From Symsagittifera roscoffensis (Eukaryota; Xenacoelomorpha; Acoela; Convolutidae), in assembly GCF_963678635.1 (NCBI RefSeq), contig NC_087066.1, positions 37,327,152 to 37,391,151 on the forward strand: a DNA stretch of 64,000 nt. The letters run 5' to 3'. Below are positions 11,973 to 23,800 of the stretch, in pieces. The translations under genes and the position numbers were made by a program. Numbering within the stretch: position 1 is the first letter of the stretch; each line of letters starts with the position of its first letter. A model generated the notes under the pieces. The model made no database searches, had not been told where the DNA came from, and saw nothing but the letters and a program-made list of their open reading frames with translations.

Positions 11973-13180
11973 GTGATATCAGTACAATGTTGCAACGCCA
12001 AGTTACGGTGCTTTGTAAGCAAACAGAAATCTAGCCAACAGAGAGTTCGAAAAGAGTCAATGAGCGCAAGTAAATTGAAAACTGAAAAAACTCAACTTTC
12101 GAATTTCAAAAAAAAACAGATGCCCTTAAAATTCTTTGAATTTCAAGAACAATTAATGACTGACATTTTTTTAAATTTCCCCAATTTGAGAAAACTGGAT
12201 TAATAAGTAAAGATATTTATTTCGATGAGAAATCTGATAATTAAATTCCATTTTCAAAAAAAGAAGCCAATCACGTTTTTCGCTACCTTTACACTTTAGC
12301 TGCTCGACTGCAGTTTGCATTCCGTTTAAGAAAAAGTAAAATATAGCCTGAAAAAAAAAACGAAAAAAAAAAACATCGCGATTTACATAAAAGTACGAGC
12401 AACATTCATCGACTCTTAATAATATTATCTCGAATTCACAAACATTTAAAAAAAACAGCCAACAGACGGTTGAAAAAGAAAAAAAAAACAAGAAACAGAA
12501 GAAAGACTGACTTGTTTTCAAAAAAACTTCCAATTTCTCAATTAAAAAAAAATTAAATGTGGTTCGTGCTAATCGTGTTAACAGTCCAGTCGAGAATAGT
12601 CCATTTGTATTATCTCCACACATTCCAGACTGTGTTATTTTGTTGAGCCGAGCTCTTATTTGCGACTGAAGGCCGTTTTTTTGCGTCTAGAACTTTCACG
12701 TGGTACCACTATTGCAGCCGAAATTGGTCAGGCCGCGGTAGACCTGAAGCTAGAGGTCAAGTGGGAGCTCGTCCTCACACACTATCATTGCCATGGCATT
12801 ATATCGAATACACTATCTGTCGATTTCAATGTGAACACCTAACCACTATGCTAAGTGCCTCTTGAGAAAACTTGATCACTAGGTAAAAAATTTTTTCTGG
12901 GAAATCTGATACTTTAATTCAATCTTCGAAATAGGACTTCAGTCACAATTTTCGTGACCTTTAAACTTAAGCAGTGATAGTGGAGTTTGCCATTCTTTTA
13001 ACAAAGTAAATGAACTGAAATTAAAAAATCAAACGTCAAACAGCGAAAAAATAAACTTGATCTTGCACAAACTTCACGACTTTTCCTGAAAAAAAAGCTT
13101 TAAAAAATCATCGCGACCTATATAAAAGTCTGAACTGCGTTCATCGACTCTTAATCATAGCTGAATTGAGAAAACTGGAT
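11973..13180. repeat. Dispersed repeat family, GCCAATCACGTTTTTCGC type, two units
   Basis: Two tandem-like units (about 11973-12640 and 12860-13180) share TCACGTTTTTCG(C/T)-ACC-TTTA, a GCAGTTTGCATTC block, and an end of CATCGCGA-TTACATAAAAGT followed by ATTCATCGACTCTTAAT. The first unit is nearly identical to 17330-17660 in a HELLS intron. Further diverged copies are at about 16060-16380, 18280-18560 and 18960-19065. Long T and A runs make spurious frames here. Confidence 0.7.
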
Positions 13181-13752
13181 CTTTGGGAGATTTCTTCATA
13201 CCTCAAGAAAATATGACAAGAAAATTCGACTTTTTTAAATTAAGGCCAATCACGTTTTTGATCGCACCATTTGAACTATTGTTAGTGGAGAGCGTAATTT
13301 GCCTTCCAATCACCCAAAGAGTTAGAAGAGAAAATCAAATTATATCAAAACTCAACCCACAAAAATGTTTGAGTGTGAAGACCTGAAAGCTAAACCCGAA
13401 AAACCACACTATCTAAATAAGTGAAAACTCACTTTGCTCATTAAAACTTTTAAATACATAATGATACATAAGTTAATTCAAAAACTGCCCTGGTAACGTA
13501 AACATCATGATGATCCTAAAAACAGGAACATGATTATTCACTCTTTTTTCTCTATCACACTGAGCAAGGACAAGCATGGTTAATAACAGTTTATTATTCA
13601 TTACTAGGTAATATTAAATTAAAAAGTCAATTCAAGTATTGCAGAACAAATAAGCTAATCAACTTTAAAAAGTTGAGAATTGGCCCAATAAAATTAAGAC
13701 ACTGTTAACAGCTAGAGGTTTTTAATAATAGCTATGAAAAGCTACCCGAGGT

Positions 13753-14515
13753 TAGAGAGCATCAAACAAATACAGTGCTGATTTAAATTAACCGGACGAA
13801 AGCGTTAAGCTTGAAATTTAAAACGCGTTTTTCTCAAATTGGGTTGAGTTTAAGTGAAAGCTTATGAAGACAAAACGTGCTTAAAATTTTAGCAGAATTA
13901 ATGTGGTGTGATTTGTTTTGCGAAATTCGGGCCCAAAATTTTACCACAAAAAAGGGTTATTTTGGCTTTTCTTAGTTAATCAAAAATTACGCCAAAAATA
14001 TCCAATCGATCACAAACATAATTATATCAAAGTGAGCCCCTTACGTAGCCCAACAAACTTTCAGAAGGGTATATTCTCCAAAAAAATGCAAACCGTTTAA
14101 AAATTGTTTTTAAATAAAAAGTTGGTATTTTATATAGTAAAAACGACCTTTTATGTCTATCAAGCAAAAATAAATTAATTTATACAATGTTTTGGAGAAT
14201 ATACCCTTCTTAAAGTTTGTTCGGCTACGTAAGGGGCTCACTTTGATATAATTATGTTTGTGATCGATTGGGTATTTTTGGCGTAATTTTTGATTAACTA
14301 AGAAAAGCCAAAATAACCCTTTTTTGGGGTACAATTTTGGGCCCGAACTTCGCAAAACAAATTCCACCAAAATAATTCTGCTAAAATTTTAAGCAAGTTT
14401 TGTCTGCATAAGCTTTCGCCTAAACTCAACCCAATTTGAGAAAAACGCGTTTTAAATTTGAAGCTTAGCTCGGTTTGTCCGGTTCATTTAAATCAGCTCT
14501 GTATCATCTCTTCTC
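13753..14515. mobile_element. Long foldback (inverted-repeat) element
   Basis: Arms of about 330 bases (13753-14085 and 14189-14515) are near-complementary around a spacer of about 100 bases. Paired blocks include AAACGCGTTTTTCTCAAATT, GGGCCCAAAATTTTACC, TTACGTAGCC and GAAGGGTATATTCTCCAAAA. The arms yield the same spurious 60-80-residue frame on both strands. It lies 330 bp beyond the HELLS stop codon. Confidence 0.85.
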
Positions 14516-14841
14516 AGAAACACAGAGACTTGACTTTGACTATAATCAACATATTCAGTAAAAATCAAGTATAAAAAGTGTAGATTTTTCACTCAGATAT
14601 CAAAGAAACTGCAACTTAACAAAAAACAACAAAAAACAACAACAATTCAACGCGTAGACAGAATTGATAACGCTAACAACTTTTAGTTAGGTTTTAAAAA
14701 TTCCCTTGTCGCATGTAACTATCTGTTCGTGCGTTCATACGCAAACTTTTGGGTTGATTTGAGTTCACATGCATTAAGGCACAACGTTTTTCTTTTTTGT
14801 ATTCAAGGACATCAAGAAAATACAGAAAGAACAACCATGGA

Positions 14842-17800
14842 TTAATATTCTTCTTTGATTTTCTGGCTATGCACGTTTCCTTCTACAGAAACTAGCTGGA
14901 AGAACTTGTGACCCTGGACAACCGATTCTTGACTCGAGTTCACCTGCTGTTTTTCGATATTCTCTTTGCCATTATTTTTCAAGTTCCCGCTCGTTTTTCG
15001 TCTTTTACCGCCATGTTTAATCTCACACTCTTCATTCAGGGCACTATTTCTTTTGATACGGGGATCTTCTGTGCCATTTTCCTTGTCATTGAGTTTAGGC
15101 GAGTCGTTAGCAAGACCTGTACATTGCTCCTCCTCCTGAGACATTGCAAAGATGGTGTCCCGGTCCAGCAGTGCCTCCAGCATCTTATCATTCACAAGAT
15201 CCTCGCCCTCTTTTTTCATTTCCCGAAGACGCACATGTTGCTGCTCCTGCTCCTCCAAAATTGCTCTGATCTCTCCAAGGTCCAACACCTATTTTAAAAA
15301 CTTAAATATAGTATGCAATTGGACTAGGAAAAAACCACAATCTTTTTAAACCAACCTAATTCATCCACAAAATACGGAAACAAGTCAACATAGAAATATC
15401 ATCAAATGGTGCTTTTTGAACATAGCAACACTCTATTGTACATTTACACTAGAAAATCAATTAATCGAGCTTCAAATAGTTTGATTTTTTTTGCCCTTTG
15501 AAGGTATCAAAAACTTGCGTGTAACACGTTAGCAATAACTAACCTTCCGAGTGAGTGCACGGTGTGAGGCGTCGAATCTTCCGTCCTGCAGTACCACTCT
15601 CTCCAGCTTCCGCTTGGCCTCCGCCCTCTGTACTATCACGTGATCAACGCTGTGCTCAGTCACCAAACGGTACACCAACACACGTTTAGTCTGACCAATA
15701 CGGTGACACCTAGAAAGAAGAATGCAAATAAACACAGTTGAAGCAGACACGCCTGTGGCTAATAACATTTTCGGTCAACGAATCTGAACGAAGCTAATTA
15801 ACCAATAATTTTTTGGTTCGTTTTAATTCGTCAAAACTGTCAAAAAATAAATTGTTTCTTGACCGATTTAGTTACTCAAAGTCACTGATATTAGATATAA
15901 AATTAAAATTATCTTTAAAGAGCACACTTTCCAACATATCCGGCAGATAGCTGGAAAAGTTTCAACAAAGGCAAGGAAATCGAAAAAAAACGCCTAGCTT
16001 GTTTTTTGAAAAATAAAACTTTCCTATTTCAAAGAAAAAATAAATCACCTTAAAGCTCTTTGAATTTAAAAAAGAATTCATGACTGACTAGTTTTTGATT
16101 AAACTAACCCAATTTGAGAAAACTATCGATAGGAAATTTTTTCTTCCGCAAGGAAAATCTATAAATTAAAATCTATTTTCCAAATTACAAGCCGTTATTT
16201 TTTCGCATGATTTCCGCCTTTTTGTTTTTCTTTAAAAAAGAACTCAAATTGAACTTGAAAAAATCAAACTGTCAAACTACAAAAGATCATACTTGGCATA
16301 AACAAATTTCAAGATTTATCTTTTATAAAAAGTAGACCTATATAAGCATTTTTTACGTTCATTGCCACTTAAAACTGATACCTGTCCTGAGCCTGCAGGT
16401 CCATCTGAGGGTTCCAGTCCGAGTCAAATATGATGACAGTATCAGCCGCAGTGAGGTTAATACCCTGACCTCCTGCCCTAGTGGTCAACAGGAACAGAAA
16501 CAGGTGATCTTTTGCGCTTGTATCTGAGTGTCCATTGTTGAACTCGTCAATCTGACTTTGTCTGTCAGCCAGAGAACAGTTTCCATCTATGCGACAGTAG
16601 CGGTAGTTTCTGTGGCTCAAAGAGTCCTCAATAATGTCTAAAATGGAAGTCCACTGGGAGAATAGCAGCACCTGGAAAAATAAAACCTTTAATGCCAAAA
16701 CCAAAATTCTAGAACAAGGTGGATTTTACAGAAACGAATTAACTTCCCATATCTTTAGGAATAGCTCATAGTAAAACACTACGAATATAGCCAATTTGGA
16801 AAACTGCCAATGATTCGGAGCCGCGGGAAAAAATGATCGTTCAGATTCAAACAAAAATATCACCCTTGCGCTTTTTCAAATTTAGGACCTTTTTATTTAA
16901 AACTTATTTGATAAAACTGGATAGGTATTCTTATTCTCCCGAGAATTCTTAACAATTAAACTTCGAAACTTAAGTCTTCACGTTTTTCGGGCCATTTGCA
17001 CATTTTTCAATGGAGAAGACATTTTGCCTACCATTTAGCACAAGAATTCGAAACTTTACGGTCCTCGAGTTATGCCGACAGTAGCGGAACCCGCAGCCCA
17101 TTAGCATTAGTCGAATAATATTGCCATGAGGCCTGACCTGAATCGAACATGGCCAATCGACAGTTGGAAAAGAGTCAAAAACGAAAGTAAACAGAAAAAA
17201 AACTGACATGTTTTTGAAAAAATCTGAACTTTCGAACTTCAAGTTTGAAAAAATATGGCCTTATAGCCCCTTGAAATTTTATATCAATTTTTTGAAACTT
17301 TTTTGTTTGATAAAGTTCCAATTTGAGAACACTGGGTTATTAGGTAAAGTTTTTATTTCGCTTGTAAAACTGAAAATTAAATTCCACTTTCGAAAAAAGA
17401 AGCCAATCACGTTTTTCGCTACCTTTACACTTTAGCTGCTCGACTGCAGTTTGCATTCCTTTTAATAGAAAGTAAAATATGGCCTGAAAAAAAAACGAAA
17501 AAAAAAAACATCGCGATTTACATAAGAGTACGAGCTACATTCATCGACTCTTAATAATTTGTCTCGAATTCACAAACATTTAAAAAAACAGCCAACAGAC
17601 GGTTGAAAAAGAAAAAAAAACAAGAAACAGAAGAAAGACTGACTTGTTTTCAAAAAGTGAAGTTAACCGAAAAAAAAAATCTAAAACCAAACCGCGAAAA
17701 ACCTTCAAACCGTTAAAACATTTTTTCCATAATTAGTTAGTATTTCGCTATTGAAGCGCCAACTTTAACGTGCCAATACTCTTTCCTCCCCAAAAAAATA

Positions 17801-20800
17801 ACCATTCCTGGTGGTATTTTTTTTTACTATTCTCGGGAGCTGATACACCATATCCCCTTGAAATACTCAAAAGATAAAAACAAAAACTAAGCAAAATAAG
17901 CGAATAAGACGATTAACATAAGCCGAAACCATTTGATAAAAAAAACTAAATAAAACAATTAACATAAATAATAAAAATCCGATTTTGCTTACGATTGTCA
18001 ATTATAGTAAATACTGTTTCAATCAGAAGAAAATTCCATGCTTGGAAAAAAAGACCGACAAAAATTGGCAAACAGAAGCTGGAGAATTCAATTTATACCG
18101 GAAAAAAACTCAATTTTGGTCGAGATTCACACTAACACATGATCGAGATTCACACTAACACAAGACTCGGAGAACATCAACACCAGGGGATTGAACCAAA
18201 GTCTACAGGTGTTTTCGAATCCCAGTAATCCAGGAAAGAGCAATTTTGAGCGTTGCTTTTGGCGATTCAATTTCAGAAGTTAAACAGCAAAAAAAACAGC
18301 CAACAGACAGTTGGAAAAAATTCAGTGCACGCAATTAAAAACAAAAACTGACTTGTTATTTGAAAAAATCTCAACTTTCGAATTTCAAAGAAAAATTGAT
18401 GCCCATAAACCTCTTTGAATTTCTAGAACAATTTATTACTGGCACTTTTTTTAAATAAAATTAACCCATTTTGAAAAAAACTCGATGGGAAATCTGAAAA
18501 TTAAATTCCATTTTCGAAAAGAGAAGTCGAAAACGTTTTTCTTGACCTTTCGCTGTTCAATAGTGGAATTTTTGCCTTCCTTTTACACAGAGGCGAAGCT
18601 GCGCTTCGCAAACACCAGCGAGAACACAAAAAACAGCTCAAAAGTGCAATAAGAAAAAGTAGAATTAAGCCTCGAATTAGTACAAGTCGGGTACGTCTCG
18701 GATTCGATCTGCGACCTACAGATTATGAGTTTGAAGCACTAACAACTCAGCCATGGAGCTTAATAATTTACAAGCCACAAATGAAAAATAAAGCAGAGAA
18801 GAGATGCTATGAAATTTCCAATGCTACAGATCGTGAGTATAACAAAATTGCCACCTAAAAAGAAGGTTCCTCATTATACATTAACGCTCGCAAGCTCGTT
18901 AGTGTAAGCAAAGGAAATGGACTGAACTTAAAAAAGAAATCAAGTCAGACCTCGAAAAGGTAATGTTAAGCCTGAACAAATTTTATGACTTTTCCTGAAA
19001 AAAAAGAAAAGAAAATCATCGCGACCTATATAAGAGTATGAACTACGTTTATCGACTCTTAACAATGTGGACACAATTAAGTCTCAATTTTTACCAACAA
19101 AAATGTTTAAATATAGGATCGAATAAGAACCTTATGCCCTCTTTGCTTGAGTTTTTCCAGCATTCTGTCGAGCAGTTGCATTTTTCCAGATGTGTCTAAA
19201 TAGTCCTCGTACCAGTTTAGATCACCGATTGCATGGGGGTTACTGATCAGAAAGGGATGGTTGCAGACACGTTTCAGAAGAGCCATAAAATTTGTCAGTT
19301 TAGAGTTTTTGAATAGTCTGCACATCTCGTCGTTGTCGTCACGAGCGTGCAATGGCGAGTGTCGATGAGTGGTTAGAGGAGTGAAATCGCCTTTAGCCGC
19401 ATTTCCACTCACTCTATCTGCTGTGTAGCGTCTGTTTCGGCCATAGTCTCGCCATAACTTCTCATAGTCAAAGTGGTCTACCTCGTGGTTGCTGTGGCCC
19501 AAAATAGACACTATCGTTCTGTCAGACACCACCTGTAAATATTCAAAAATTCCGAATAGATCAATTCAAAGCTCGCTATAATGATCAAATAATACTTTGT
19601 TTTAGTTCCACTGTTCAATCATAGCTCTGGCTATTTTTTCCAATACTGAAAAAAAATCAATGCAATGAAGGCATTTTCGCAAAATAAAGCGTCTGGCTTA
19701 TTCGTCCTACAAGAAAGAAAAGCAAGAAGTACAAAATTTGCTTTATTTCAAATACCCCAACTACCCTTCGACTTTGTAAAAAACAACTTTCAACGCAATA
19801 TTAACAGTGATTTTTATACCTTGAGGCAGTGATGTCCAATATAACCAATTGTTAACACAGAGGCGAAGTCGCATTTCGCATACACAAGCAAAAATATGAC
19901 CGATAACGCTACTGGGAAAAACTGAATGAGTAAAACTTTGAAAGTCTATAAAATTTCATAAGTGACGCACGCCAATGATGAGTCTACATAATTGCTAAGT
20001 GACGCAAGCCAATTATGACGCCTTAGCAGTCAATTTGTAAAAAAAATACCAACTAACATGCCTCAAATTATAGAGCGGACGCATTTTAACTAGTATACGA
20101 AACAGTTCATTAAAACATCCGACCTTACCCAGATTTGAACTCTCCTTTTTTGCTACTGGTCTACTTCCCTACCTCTACGCTACAGATCCATGATGCCTTG
20201 AAGCTAAAGTGCTGTTTTTAATATAATTGTCTGTGTTAATATCCATAGCATTGGCTGTACTTAATAGCTGGATCAAAATGAACACTTTCAAAAGGAATAC
20301 ATTTTGTCGCAACAATTGCATCGCAACAATATTTGCGACTTAGGTTGGAAAAAAAAGAAAGTTCATACTATAACACAAGCTATGCTTGTGTAAACAATTG
20401 GTTTAACCAGTTGGTTAAAAAATGGTTTGTTAAACTGATTTAATCAAAAACCAATTGGTTAACCCGATTTGGTTAAAAATAGGTCCTTTTAAACCAATTA
20501 ATATTAACTCATAGATTAGCTTTTCAGGAGTGTATTCTCATCTAAGTTAGGCCAAGGAATCATTTTTTTCTACTGCCACTCAGTCGTGCGCCATCGATCG
20601 TTAATTAGCAATTTTGACGACTTAATTAATAACGTCCGACTGCGTGCCGACTACTTTCAAAACGTGCATCATTTAATATAAGCTTGAGAGTATTTATAAT
20701 ATGTTTTATCACTGTTTAGAAGCAAAATTGGTTAAACTGATTTGGTTTAGAAAAAAAATTCATTGGTTAATGGTTAAAACATTGGTTCAACTTTTTAAAC

Positions 20801-23800
20801 TGGACATCAATGCCTTGAGGTAGTTGGATTGACTGATCTACCTGGAGTTAGACAAGGATATTATTATAATCCAACTTATAAACACCGCCCACCTTGTAGT
20901 AGTTTAGTTGAAGGGCACTCATGGGACAGAACACGAGCAGTTCTCTCTTCTGAGGTAGCTCCAGCTCCACCTCTTTCTTCACTCGACGCAACACAAACGG
21001 GGTCAGGATTTGCTGCACCATACACAACACCTGTCAAATAAACCAAACGCTTCTTAGCTTCTTTCTCATTAATTGAATACACTACTTTCCTTGGTTAATT
21101 GAAAAAAAAAACTAATTGTCTAGAAAATGAACAAATTTGACTTTTCCGTAACTGCTTCATCACGATGATTAAAAGTTATAGGACAAGTGAGAGCTGCATG
21201 CTAGTTCCCCTTCCTTAGCTCTTTTTATTGATTTTAAAACAACTGTACCTGTTCTTCACGCTCCTCCGCTTCGCTCTTAACACTGCCTTGCTCTGCAGCT
21301 TCGCAACTTTCTGGTTCTTCTTTCACCTTCACCCCTTCTTGCTCCTGTCTCTTTTGTTCTCGCTTCTGTTCTTGTTTCATCAGTGCATTCTGGTCTAACC
21401 ACATATGGAAGCTCTCCAGGTCCGAGAAGATACCTGCATACACAATAGCACATATTGAAATTAAAATCGTTAACAGTCCCAGGAAAATTACTCCTTTTCT
21501 AAGCACCAAAACAACACGTTCCAGAAATCCCCCATGATAGAGAAATGTTCTATCAATTTTGTTTATTTCAAGGTTTTTGTAAATATTTGTAAATATACCT
21601 GTTAATCTATCTTTCATCTAGTGAAAGTAAGTTTTATGAAAAAACATAGTTTCATAAAAGGCGATTTGATGTCATGTACAAAACCAATTTAAAATCTTTA
21701 ATGAAGTTTTACAGAGGCAAAGCTGCGCTTCGCAAACACTGGCGAGATAACGATAAAAAGCAGCTCTACAGAAAGTGCAATCAGAAAAAGTAGAAATAAG
21801 CCTCAAGTTGGTAAAAATGCGGCTACGTCTCAGATTTGATCTGCGACCTAGAGATTATGAGTCTCAAGCACTAACCATTCAGCCAAGGACGCTTAATAAC
21901 TCACAAACAATAACCACAAATGAAGCAGAGAACAGATGTCTTAAAATTTCCAATGCTACAGACCGTCATTATAGCAAAAGTGCCACCAAAAAAGTAACAC
22001 TTTCAATGAACAATTTTATTTGCGAGTTAGGTTAGAAAAAAAAACTCGTACTAATACACCAACACTCGCAATCAGTGTTTAGAATCACCGAAAGTTTTGC
22101 TTCGATGCAGGAAACGACCTTCAAAACTAGGAAAGCTGGTAGGTATCAAGATAAATTTTAAAGTAAAAAAAATTGTCTATCGGAGCAGTGCCAAATGAAT
22201 GAGTCTTCACTAGATTCCTCGACTCTTAAAAATGCGCTTTTGAATAATTCGATATGAAAAACAAATTTATGAAATTTATGACGTCGCGCCTAATGACCAT
22301 TGCAAATAACTATAACACAGGCGAAGCAGAGCTTCGCATGACTTGCGATACAAAAATGCGAAACAAGAAAACCAAAAAACAGTTTTCAAAAAAATTAATT
22401 GAAACAGACAAAATGAAAAAGATCACAATCACTCCAGAATAACTTTTCGTTTGCACTACAAACAATCACAGAATAGATGAAATGGAGAAAGAGCAGAAAA
22501 TATGTCAACTTTAGCTGAAAATTTCGGCAAATAGACGTCGACAACTCAGCAACAGTAAAAAAAATTAAGTTTTTAGCCTTGCAAATTTTTAACTCTTAAA
22601 CTCAACTTCATCAAATATGATGGAATAACGGTAATCTTATAAAGTCGAAGATGTAGAATTGAATAAAAAAAACATGAACACGGATACAAAAACTATGGAA
22701 GCAAAAATCTTGGTTGAATTAGCCAAAGAGATTCGAACTGCAGACCTATATGAACCAAAACAGAAACCTTACTTTACACCAGTTGAAACTTCAATCTGCT
22801 GCAAGAACTTCCAAATAAGTTTGTGCTACGCGAAAAGAATGGGTATTCTCATAGGCGAAGGAACGAATGGTCGAAAAACTCTTTCGAAGTACCGAAAACA
22901 AAAACAGTCGAAAGTCAATTCATAAAATGATTCATCTGCCGTTCAACTACAAAGAATTAAAAGAAGCAATATTTTGCTTCTTTTAAAACGAAACTCTTGA
23001 AATATAAAAATTGTTTCAATTCGCCGGCGAACAGTGACAATTTGAAAACTTTGCACACTTCTGCCGTTTCAATTTTCGTCCAATATTATTATTAAGTCCC
23101 TGGAAATGTTCACTTTCTTTGAGATTTTCACTCTTTCTTTCCAGATTTTGGAATACTGAAACCTGATCGCTCGATTTCGCCTATTCGGTATTTCGCCTAT
23201 GAGGGATTCATCATTTTATCTTGCGGGCTTGTATTAGCTTGTGTTTACTAAAATAGTTTTAAAAAACGCTACACCAAAACCTATAGTTATCTTAATTAGA
23301 GTTATGAAAATGTTTGGGACTGAGCATCTGAAAAAACTTATTCTGTAACGAAAGTAACAGAACTAAAAAAAGACCAAAATACTCAGGTTACCTGAGACTA
23401 AGATATTACAACCAAATATTAAAACATTACTAACTACCTTCAGTGAACAATATAGCCTAAATGAGTTGCTTGAAAAATAAGCCGACAAAAAACCAGCCCT
23501 GAAAAATTGCTTTTAATAGTTTTGCCATCCTTAAAGGCATTAAAAATGCATTTAAGGTTAAAAACGACAAAATTACAGCCGGCACCGAATTAAAAGAATA
23601 TCGATCAAAACTTTTGGCTGACAAAAACCGCATTGGAAGAGTGCGCATTTACCAGTTGTACTTTCCAGAAAGTACGCCTGGTAGCAAAGTTCTTGATGGT
23701 AAAAAACTAAAATCCAATTACAATAACTTTGATAATTTATTATTCAACATATACGAAGCGGAGCTTCGAACCACATCCGATACAAAACAAACCGAATGAC

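Noticed and set aside
12171-12623. 150-codon minus-strand frame rich in Phe and Cys
   Set aside because: Generated by long A/T runs in a dispersed repeat; the near-identical copy at 17330-17660 does not keep it.
13918-14370. Two similar frames on opposite strands
   Set aside because: They are the two arms of one foldback element, not duplicated genes.
14908-15297. 129-codon plus-strand frame
   Set aside because: Antisense shadow of the last HELLS exon.
22659-22925. 88-codon ATG frame in the large HELLS intron
   Set aside because: No domain, surrounded by SINE relics, and not needed for the closed HELLS reading frame.
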